A stretch of DNA of 14,339 nt. Source: JBQCHF01 sp051953655. Its GTDB lineage: Bacteria > Actinomycetota > Actinomycetes > Motilibacterales > Motilibacteraceae. Position 1 is the stretch's first letter, and each line of letters begins with the position of its first letter. The notes under the pieces are model-generated. The model saw only the letters and a program-made list of their open reading frames with translations. It was not told the DNA's origin and ran no database searches. Of this stretch, positions 1 through 8,208 are shown piece by piece. A program made the position numbers and the translations under genes. The DNA is taken from assembly GCA_051953655.1 (NCBI GenBank), contig JBQCIO010000249.1, positions 1 to 14,339 of the forward strand, given 5' to 3'.

Positions 1-492
1 AGTGCATGCGGAGAAGTCCTTGTCCCGCAGACGTTCCTCGGTGCTGGCGGCTGCCAGCACCGTCTCCGCCGTCTCCTGCTCCCGTCCACCGGGCAGCCCC
101 GACAGCGCGGGGAGCGGCACCGGGCTCTCGCCCACCGCCTGTCCCCGGGACCGGCGTCGCTCCGCACCCGGCCGCACCTGCGGCGGCGGGGGAGGGGGCG
201 CAGCGGTGTCGCCCCTGGTGTCCGTGACGTCGGCGAACCCGCGGAACACCTGCGCGAAGGCGCGGTCGAACACGTCGAGCTGGTCGCGGGCGTCCAGGAG
301 GGTCACCCGAGCCAGCCAGTAGAGCTCGTCGACCGTGGCGGGGTCGGCCAGGGTGACGGCGTGCGCGAACCGGGCGGCCCGCTCGGGGGTCACCGGCACC
401 CCGCCGGCCCGCAGCAGGTCCCCGAAGGCGGCGGCGAGGGCGGCGAGGTCTGCGCCGTCGGCGCCCGACCGGCCCGCCACCTCCGTCCTCAC
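1..492 (-). CDS. coxE: CoxE-like VWA-domain protein, N-terminal part (cut by window edge)
   Basis: This is the N-terminal 164 residues of a CoxE-family protein; the C-terminal VWA domain lies beyond the left edge. The start is GTG at 492-490, which overlaps the moxR stop (TGA 491-489) as GTGA. The visible part has an N-terminal helical region (LLRAGGVPVTPERAARF near residues 27-42, then DELYWLARVTLL and DQLDVFDRAFAQVFRG to about residue 85). A proline- and arginine-rich linker follows at about 97-145, then an AASTEERLRDKDF segment. These segments match what I know of actinobacterial CoxE proteins. In Oligotropha CO dehydrogenase, CoxE acts with CoxF in copper insertion into the Mo-Cu centre; the same role is inferred here from operon position. 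Because the gene is incomplete, the MIDAS residues cannot be checked. Confidence 0.85.
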   Translation of the reverse strand, partial: MRTEVAGRSGADGADLAALAAAFGDLLRAGGVPVTPERAARFAHAVTLADPATVDELYWLARVTLLDARDQLDVFDRAFAQVFRGFADVTDTRGDTAAPPPPPPQVRPGAERRRSRGQAVGESPVPLPALSGLPGGREQETAETVLAAASTEERLRDKDFSACT

Positions 493-1388
493 CCGCCGAC
501 CACCCACTCGAGCCCGCGCGCCACCACGGCGTCGGCGTCCTCGCGGTACTTCAGCACCGATCCCAGCGTGCTCCCGGCCGCCTGCGCGTCCAGCGCGCGC
601 AGGCCGAGCAGCTCGAGCGCCTGGACCCAGTCGATGGCCTCGGCCACCCCCGGCGGCTTCTGCAGGTCGAGCGAGCGCAACCGGGCCACCGCCCCGGCGA
701 CCTGACCGGTGAGGTCGACGGTGGCGGCGGGCACGCGACGACGGATGATGGCCACCGCGCGCTCGCGCTCGGGGAAGTCGATCCAGTGGTAGAGGCAGCG
801 GCGCTTGAGCGCGTCGTGCAGGTCCCGGGTCCGGTTGCTGGTCAGCACGACGATCGGGGCGACCCGCGCCCGCAGCGTGCCGACCTCGGGGATCGTGATG
901 GCCGACTCGGCGAGCAGCTCGAAGAGGAACGCCTCGAACTCCTCGTCGGCACGGTCCACCTCGTCGATGAGCAGCACCGCCGGGAGCGGGCCGGGGTGCT
1001 CGACGGCGCGCAGCAGCGGGCGCTCCACCAGGTAGGCGCGGCCGAAGAGGTCCTCCTCGGACAGGTGCCCGCCGCGCGCCTCGGCCAGGCGGATCCCGAG
1101 CAGCTGCCGCGGATAGTTCCACTCGTAGAGCGCCTCGGCGACATCGATCCCGTCGTAGCACTGCAGGCGGATCAGGGGGGTGTCGAGCGTCCGCGCCAGA
1201 GCCTTGGCGGCCTCGGTCTTGCCCACGCCCGCCTCGCCCTCGAGCAGGATCGGTTGCGGCAGGCGCGCCGCGCAGAACAGGGCGGTGGCGAGGCCGGAAT
1301 CGGCCAGGTACCCGTCGGCCTCGAGCCGGCCGGCCAGGGTCTCGACGTCGGGCAGGAGCCCGGCGACGGTGGGCTCGACCTGCGTCAC
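489..1388 (-). CDS. coxD: MoxR-family AAA+ ATPase, CoxD-like CO dehydrogenase maturation factor
   Basis: A 299-residue cytoplasmic AAA+ ATPase of the MoxR type. Walker A is GEAGVGKT (51-58), Walker B is LLIDEVDR (139-146) and sensor 1 is TSN (183-185). The segment LKRRCLYHWIDFP (194-206) is typical of MoxR proteins. In Oligotropha, CoxD is needed for reductive sulfuration of the molybdenum centre before copper is inserted, and MoxR ATPases usually pair with a VWA protein, here the next gene, coxE. The GTG start at 1388-1386 overlaps the stop of the XdhC gene (GTGA), and residue 1 lies a short way before the family's conserved region. A longer in-frame extension exists to 2060, but it reads antisense-like composition across the XdhC gene and is not used. 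The family call is secure; the CoxD role comes from context. Confidence 0.93.
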   Translation of the reverse strand: MTQVEPTVAGLLPDVETLAGRLEADGYLADSGLATALFCAARLPQPILLEGEAGVGKTEAAKALARTLDTPLIRLQCYDGIDVAEALYEWNYPRQLLGIRLAEARGGHLSEEDLFGRAYLVERPLLRAVEHPGPLPAVLLIDEVDRADEEFEAFLFELLAESAITIPEVGTLRARVAPIVVLTSNRTRDLHDALKRRCLYHWIDFPERERAVAIIRRRVPAATVDLTGQVAGAVARLRSLDLQKPPGVAEAIDWVQALELLGLRALDAQAAGSTLGSVLKYREDADAVVARGLEWVVGG

Positions 1389-2391
1389 GGTGCCCCGTGG
1401 GGGTGCAAATCGGTGTGGTCGTGGCTCTCGCTGCCCGCCTCTCGCGAGTAGGCGTCGGGGTCCGCCGCGAAGGCGCGCAGGCACCCGCTGCCGCAGAACC
1501 ACCAGCGCCGACCGCCGTGGTCGAGATGCAGCGAGGCCTCCACGGTGGCGACGGACATCCCGCACACCGGGTCCACCGCGGTGCCCGGCGCCTCCGCCGG
1601 CGACTCGGCCTCCGGCCCCTCCTGGACCACCGGTCGCCCGCTGGGGTGCTGGCGCACCGAGACCAGCTCGGCCAGGACGGACAGCGCCACCTCCTCCGGG
1701 GTCCGCGCGCCGATGTCGAGGCCGGCGGGCGTGCGCACCCGCGCCCGGGCCGGCTCGTCGACCTCCAGCGAGGCCACCACCGCCTCGCCCCGCTTCCGGC
1801 TGGCCACCAGACCGACGTAAGGGGTTCCGGCGCGCAGGGCCGCGGTGAGGACCGGCTCCTCGTCCCTCCCGTGGGAGGCCACGACCACCGCGGTCGTGCC
1901 GTCGGGGACGTCGGGCCCCTCGGCGGTCTGCACGTGCCAGCCGACCAGCGGGCCGAGCTGGGCCAGTGCCTGCGCGATCGGGCTGTCGCCGGCCACCACG
2001 AGCAGCGGCGCGGGCACCTGCGGTTCCAGGAAGATGTCCAGCGCTCCTCCCGAGAGACACGGGTTGTGCACGGCGAGCACTCCTGGCTCGTCGTGCTCGC
2101 GCTCGTCCTGCGCGGGGCTTCCCGTGCCGCCCTGGGCGGGCACGGACGGCTCCGGGCGGATGCGCAGCAGCAGCGGCTCGCCGGAGTCGAGCAGGGCCAG
2201 GCTCTGCGCCCGCACCGTCGACTCCGCGCAGGACCCGCCGACGAAGCCCTCGATGGTGCCGTCGGCGAAGACCACCGCCTCGTCGCCCGGCTTGGCCGAC
2301 GTCGGCCGCTCGGCCCGCACCACCTGCGCGTGCACGAACGGCACCCGGGCCGTCCGCAGCGCGGCGATGCGGTCCTGGACGGAGGCGCGGC

Positions 2392-2395
<4 letters not shown>
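1385..2395 (-). CDS. XdhC/CoxI/CoxF-like maturation protein fused to a C-terminal YHS domain
   Basis: A 336-residue protein in three parts. Residues 1-80 form the XdhC/CoxI N-terminal domain with GFVGGSCAES (50-59). After a hydrophilic insert (about 82-105) come NPCLSGG (111-117) and the Rossmann-like XdhC C-terminal domain starting LLVVAGDSPIAQAL (131-144) and ending near 245. Residues 275-316 form a YHS domain: DPVCGM (275-280), then WFCGSGC (299-305) and DPDAY (312-316). The last residues, SHDHTDLHPHG, are histidine-rich. XdhC proteins bind Mo cofactor and assist its sulfuration; in Oligotropha the related CoxF works with CoxE in copper insertion. YHS domains occur in copper and heavy-metal proteins, so a metal-handling role is inferred. 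GTG 2395-2393 overlaps the coxL stop (GTGA). CoxF versus CoxI cannot be decided from sequence alone. Confidence 0.92.
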
Positions 2396-4784
<2,389 letters not shown>

Positions 4785-4788
<4 letters not shown>

Positions 4789-5336
4789 GCCGTCACCTCG
4801 GAGGTCGTCTCCGACGAGGCGTCGGAGTGCTGTCGCTGCGCAGGCGGCGCGCCGCTGCCGTCGGCGCTCCGCGCCTCGGCCTCGTTCCGGGCCGCCCAGC
4901 GCACCGAGCGGACGATGTTCTCGTAGCCGGTGCACCGGCAGATCTGCCCGGAGATTGCCTCGCGGATGGTGGCCTCGTCCGGGTCGGGGTCGCGGTCCAG
5001 CAGCCAGCGGGCGGTCATCATCATCCCGGGCGTGCAGAATCCGCACTGCAGCCCGTGCTCCTGCATGAAGCCCTGCTGCACCGGGTCGAGCTCGCCGTCG
5101 CGCTCGAGGTCCTCGACGGTCCGGACCTCGTGCCCGTCGGCCATCGCGGTGAGCACGGTGCAGCTCTTGACCGGCTGCCCGTCCAGCCAGAGCACGCAGG
5201 TGCCGCACTGGGTCGTGTCGCAGCCCCAGTGGGTGCCGGTGAGGCCGAGGGTGTCGCGGACGAAGTGGACGAGCAGCTGGCGCGGCTCGACCTCGGCGGT
5301 GCGGGGGCTTCCGTTCACGGTCACGGTCACCTGCAT
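4785..5336 (-). CDS. coxS: Carbon monoxide dehydrogenase, small iron-sulfur subunit
   Basis: A 183-residue two-[2Fe-2S] subunit that passes electrons from the Mo-Cu site of CoxL to FAD in CoxM. The plant-ferredoxin-type cluster is held by Cys39, 44, 47 and 59 (GCDTTQCGTC, then KSC). The second cluster is held by Cys98 and 101 (QCGFC) and Cys133 and 135 (CRC). All eight cysteines are present. The start is ATG 5336-5334, with MQVTVTVNG as the usual beginning of the family. It sits one base after the coxM stop (TGACATG). The C-terminus runs about 27 residues past the last conserved helix as a Ser/Glu/Ala-rich tail (GSGAPPAQRQHSDASSETTS); I know of no function for it. Assignment is firm. Confidence 0.97.
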
Positions 5337-5337
5337 G

Positions 5338-6210
5338 TCAGGCCCTCCCCTCGGCGCGGGCGACCGAGCGGCGCAGCGCCCGCAGGGTGAGCTCGCCGGC
5401 CAGGTGCTTCTTGTAGTCGGCCGGACCGCGCTGGTCCGAGGTCGGGTGGCACTGCTCGGCGGCGAGTCGCGCGGTCTCGGCGAGGTTCTCCTCGGTCGGC
5501 TCCTTGCCGACCAGGAACGCTTCGGCCTCGGGGGCGCAGAAGTGCGGGGCGCCGACGGCGGTGAGCCCGATTCCCACGTCGGCGACCGCGCCACCGGACA
5601 GCACGACGTAGGTGCCGACGGCCGCCGCCGCCCAGTCACCGGCCCGCCGCTCGACCTTCTCGTAGGCGCTGCCCGCCCCAGGGCGGATCGGCACCCGGAC
5701 CTCCACGAGCATCTCCCCGTCGGCGACGGCGGTCTCATAGGGACCTTGGTGGAACTCGCGGGCGGCGACCGTGCGGCTGCCTCCCAGCGACCGGATCACC
5801 ATCGTGGCCTTGAGCGCCGAGCCGACCGCGGAGAGGTCCTCGGCCGGGTCGGCCTGGCAGAACGAGCCGCCGACCGTGCCGCGGTTGCGCACGATCGGGT
5901 CGGCGATCACCCGCTCGGCCTCGTGGATGATCGTCCAGTGCTCCCCGATGACGGGGGAGTCCAGCAGCGTGGCGTGACGGGTCAGCGCTCCGAGGGCCAG
6001 CTCGCCCCCCTCCACCCGGATGTAGTCCAAGTCGGTCAGGCCGTTGATGTCCACGACGGTCTCCGGCCGGGCCAGACGCAGCTTCATCATCGGCAGCAGG
6101 CTGTGCCCGCCGGCGACGAGCCGGGACTCCGGCCCCAGCCGCTGCAACCGGGCCAGAGCGTCCTCGACGCTCGTGGCCCGCTCGTAGTCCACCGGTGCAG
6201 GCACCTGCAT
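5338..6210 (-). CDS. coxM: Carbon monoxide dehydrogenase, medium FAD-binding subunit
   Basis: A 290-residue FAD-binding subunit that takes electrons from CoxS and hands them to the respiratory chain. FAD motifs are AGGHSLLPMMKLRLA (33-47) and TVGGS (112-116), followed by QADPAEDLSAVGSAL, the usual form I CoxM context. The CO dehydrogenase flavoprotein C-terminal domain follows (EKVERRAGDWAAAAVG and beyond). ATG 6210-6208 is chosen because MQVPAPVDYERATSVEDAL is the usual family start and a GAGGGGGG ribosome-binding site lies six bases upstream. The frame stays open to 6342, but that extension has unrelated Arg-rich composition and runs through the leader hairpin. This is the first gene of the cox operon, in the classical M-S-L order. 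Confidence 0.96.
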   Translation of the reverse strand: MQVPAPVDYERATSVEDALARLQRLGPESRLVAGGHSLLPMMKLRLARPETVVDINGLTDLDYIRVEGGELALGALTRHATLLDSPVIGEHWTIIHEAERVIADPIVRNRGTVGGSFCQADPAEDLSAVGSALKATMVIRSLGGSRTVAAREFHQGPYETAVADGEMLVEVRVPIRPGAGSAYEKVERRAGDWAAAAVGTYVVLSGGAVADVGIGLTAVGAPHFCAPEAEAFLVGKEPTEENLAETARLAAEQCHPTSDQRGPADYKKHLAGELTLRALRRSVARAEGRA

Positions 6211-6216
6211 GCGCGG

Positions 6217-6224
6217 CCCCCCTC
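6217..6224 (-). promoter_or_regulatory. Ribosome-binding site fixing the coxM start
   Basis: On the minus strand the sequence reads GAGGGGGG, then six bases, then the ATG at 6210. This strong purine stretch favours that start over the longer open frame beginning at 6342. Confidence 0.7.
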
Positions 6225-6240
6225 GGGTCGGGCGACGGCC

Positions 6241-6261
6241 ACGGAGCCGGGCAGGCTCCGT
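6241..6261 (-). promoter_or_regulatory. Perfect 8-bp inverted repeat (hairpin) in the cox leader
   Basis: ACGGAGCC (6241-6248) and GGCTCCGT (6254-6261) form a perfect 8-bp, GC-rich stem with a 5-base loop. It lies 31 bases upstream of the coxM start. On the minus strand no T-run follows, so it is not a classical intrinsic terminator. It could be a leader RNA structure, an operator, or a weak terminator for the upstream kaiC transcript. The function is not known. Confidence 0.6.
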
Positions 6262-6326
6262 CGCGCCGCCGCGGACGACATGCTGCTCCTGCCACCCGGT
6301 CCGCACAATGGGTTCCGACGAGGTTC

Positions 6327-6336
6327 GGTGCGCACC
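6327..6336. repeat. Perfect palindrome GGTGCGCACC
   Basis: This 10-base perfect palindrome lies in the kaiC-coxM gap, 116 bases upstream of coxM. It shares the pattern GGTGNNCACC with the palindrome at 10457-10466 upstream of the divergent gene. Its role is unknown and it may be chance. Confidence 0.3.
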
Positions 6337-6386
6337 CCTCATCGGTCATAAGCCATGCGGAGACAGACTTTTCGGTGCCTCACGCC

Positions 6387-7904
6387 TTAATCGGCCTGCG
6401 CGGCGTCGGCACGCGGCGCGGCCTCCGGCGTGCCGTGCTGCGTGGCGCGGCCGGACAGGATGCCGCTGGTGGTTCTCAGCGGCGACCCGATCCGGACCCC
6501 CTCGGAGGTGAGCATGAGCTCCCGGATGTCCTTCTGGTGGTCCGAGCCGCGCATCTTCAGGACCGCGATGCCCTTCTTCAGCTCGCCGTAGACCTCGACG
6601 TAGCGCAGGAGGACGACGGCGTCGACGAGGGCGGACACGTGCTCGGCGGTCGGGGAGGTGTCGGGCCCGAACAGCGTGATCTGGGCGGTGGTGAGCATCC
6701 CGGCGACCTCGCGCTGCTTGAGGTCGGCGGTGAGCCCGGTCGCGAACTCGAGGAACGCGCGCTCGGGTGCGACCCTGCGCAGGACCGAGAGGTTGTCCAG
6801 CGCCAGGCGCGTGGCGCCGATGGCGGCGACCGACGCCTGAATGCGCACCAGGTGCTCCTCGAGGGTGCGGATCTCCGGGTAGTCGACCACGAAGCGCAGC
6901 ACCCCCGCGGCTTCGAGGGCAGGGATGTCGTAGCCCCAGCCGGCCGCCCCGCGCAGCAGCTGGTCCCGGCTCTCCTCGAAGCACACGAAGACCGCCGGCT
7001 CGCCGCGCTCGGCGCCCGCCAGGGCGAACTGCAGGGCGATGCTGGTCTTGCCGGTGCCGGTGGACCCGGACACCAGCGTCATCGAGTCCTGGAAGAGGCC
7101 ACCGCCGCACATCTCGTCCAGGGCGGCGACACCCGAGGTGATGCGGGCGGTCCCGGAAGGCTGGGTCAGCTCCACGGCCAGCGGGATGGCCACGAGCCCG
7201 TGCTCGCGGGTGATGGCGAACGGGAACTCGCCCGTGCGGTGGCGGGTCCCGCGGAACTTGAGCACCTCGATGGTGCGTCGGCGGGCCTCCTCGGTCAGGC
7301 CGTTGCGCAGCACGATCACGTTGTCCGCCACGTACTCCTCGACGCCCAGGCTGCTCACGTCGTCCTGCTGGTCGTGACCGACCGTCATGACCGCGGTGAC
7401 GCCGAGACGTTCGAGCCCGGCGCTGATGCGCATCAGGCCCTCGCGCACCGCGTCGGTGCGGCCGAAGCGGGCGAACAGGAAACGGAGCGAGTCCAGGGCG
7501 ACGCGCTTGGCGCCGATGCGCTCGACGACCGCGGAGATGCGGTCGAGGAGCACGGTGAGGTCGAAGTGCTCCCCGACGACGTGGGTGGCTCCTTCGGCGC
7601 CGATGGTCGCGTCGACGAAGGCCCAGCTGCCCTCGTCCTCCCAGCCGGGCACGTCCCAACCGAACTCGGTGACGAAGCGGCGCACCTTGGTCGGGGGCTC
7701 GCCGAACGCGACGAACACCCCTGGCTGCTGGAACTGCCGCACGCCCTCGGCCAGGAACTGCAGGGCGAAGACGGTCTTCCCGCTGCCTGCCGGTCCGGTG
7801 ACCAGGCTCACGCTGCCCTCGGGGAGGCCGCCGTGGCTGATGTGGTCGAAGCCGGGGACGCCGGTTGCCAGCCGTGGCAGCAGCACGCGCTCGGGGACCG
7901 TCAT
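6387..7904 (-). CDS. kaiC: KaiC homologue, double RecA-like ATPase with altered CI and phosphosite residues
   Basis: A 505-residue protein with two KaiC (RecA-like) domains, colinear with cyanobacterial KaiC. CI (about 8-235) has Walker A GPAGSGKT (37-44) and Walker B Asp138. CII (about 255-480) has DEMCGGG (263-269), Walker A GSTGTGKT (280-287), EES (310-312), Asp370 and KMRG (450-453). By alignment from memory with Synechococcus KaiC, CII keeps the catalytic Glu pair (310-311), while CI has Gly69-Glu70 in place of its Glu-Glu. At the phosphosite, EHVSA (421-425) keeps the Ser431 equivalent (Ser424) but has Ala425 for Thr432. The C-terminal tail shows no clear match to the KaiA-binding segment. 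ATG 7904 lies four bases after the kaiB stop with GGAGAAGGG upstream; a GTG at 7922 would overlap that site. Clock, hourglass or other ATPase-switch function is inferred. Confidence 0.93.
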   Translation of the reverse strand: MTVPERVLLPRLATGVPGFDHISHGGLPEGSVSLVTGPAGSGKTVFALQFLAEGVRQFQQPGVFVAFGEPPTKVRRFVTEFGWDVPGWEDEGSWAFVDATIGAEGATHVVGEHFDLTVLLDRISAVVERIGAKRVALDSLRFLFARFGRTDAVREGLMRISAGLERLGVTAVMTVGHDQQDDVSSLGVEEYVADNVIVLRNGLTEEARRRTIEVLKFRGTRHRTGEFPFAITREHGLVAIPLAVELTQPSGTARITSGVAALDEMCGGGLFQDSMTLVSGSTGTGKTSIALQFALAGAERGEPAVFVCFEESRDQLLRGAAGWGYDIPALEAAGVLRFVVDYPEIRTLEEHLVRIQASVAAIGATRLALDNLSVLRRVAPERAFLEFATGLTADLKQREVAGMLTTAQITLFGPDTSPTAEHVSALVDAVVLLRYVEVYGELKKGIAVLKMRGSDHQKDIRELMLTSEGVRIGSPLRTTSGILSGRATQHGTPEAAPRADAAQAD

Positions 7905-7908
7905 GGTG

Positions 7909-8208
7909 TCACCCTTCTCCACCTGCGGTGAGGTCGGCGGGCAGGTCGAGCACCGCGGCGACGCGGTCGGGAGACGAGAGGTCGCCGATCACCCGGGTGA
8001 CCGGCTCGGGCTCCAGCCGGTCCAGCGTCGGCGTGGCCACGATCCTCGCCGCGTCGGCCAGGTCGGGGCGTCCCTTCAGGTCCACGACGTCGATCTGCCA
8101 GCGGTGGTCGCCGAGACGCTGGCGGCACAGCGCGCGCAGCTGCTCGGCGGCGGCCCGTGAGCGCGGCGTCTCGCCCATCACGTAGAGCCGGAAGCGGTAT
8201 CTCGTCAT
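7909..8208 (-). CDS. kaiB: KaiB homologue (thioredoxin-like clock protein)
   Basis: A 99-residue protein matching KaiB in length and motif order: YRFRLYVMGETPRS near the N-terminus (KaiB has a similar LYVAGNTPNS), VVDLKGRPDLAD in the middle, then VATPTLDRLEPEPV and RVIGDLSSPDRV (KaiB: ATPTL, IGDLS). In cyanobacteria, KaiB changes fold, binds the KaiC CI ring and sets the phase of dephosphorylation. An isolated KaiB-like sensor domain, as at the SasA N-terminus, is the alternative, but direct linkage to kaiC and absence of a kinase domain favour KaiB. Its ATG (8208-8206) overlaps the stop of the GGDEF/EAL gene (ATGA), and its stop is four bases before the kaiC ATG, so all three are probably cotranscribed and translationally coupled. 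Confidence 0.92.
   Translation of the reverse strand: MTRYRFRLYVMGETPRSRAAAEQLRALCRQRLGDHRWQIDVVDLKGRPDLADAARIVATPTLDRLEPEPVTRVIGDLSSPDRVAAVLDLPADLTAGGEG
7912..7920 (-). promoter_or_regulatory. Ribosome-binding site deciding the kaiC start
   Basis: GGAGAAGGG on the minus strand ends seven bases before ATG 7904. It lies inside the end of kaiB and would be part of the coding sequence if the GTG at 7922-7920 were used, so the ATG is preferred. Confidence 0.65.

Larger units (their letters stand above)
6211..6386 (-). other. Intergenic region between kaiC and coxM
   Basis: This 176-base gap lies between two operons on the same strand. It holds the coxM ribosome-binding site, the hairpin at 6241-6261, and a perfect 10-base palindrome GGTGCGCACC at 6327-6336. 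I found no convincing -10/-35 pair and no hairpin with a U-run after the kaiC stop, so whether cox has its own promoter or is partly read through from the kai operon cannot be decided from sequence. Confidence 0.5.

Noticed and set aside
6211..6342. Longer coxM start at 6342
   Set aside because: The 44 added residues do not resemble the family, run through the hairpin, and the ATG at 6210 has its own strong ribosome-binding site.
7905..7922. Alternative kaiC start GTG at 7922
   Set aside because: It would place the GGAGAAGGG site inside the coding sequence; ATG 7904 has this site at proper spacing.
6195..7931. Plus-strand open frame opposite kaiC
   Set aside because: Shadow frame; the minus strand carries a colinear KaiC with both Walker motifs.
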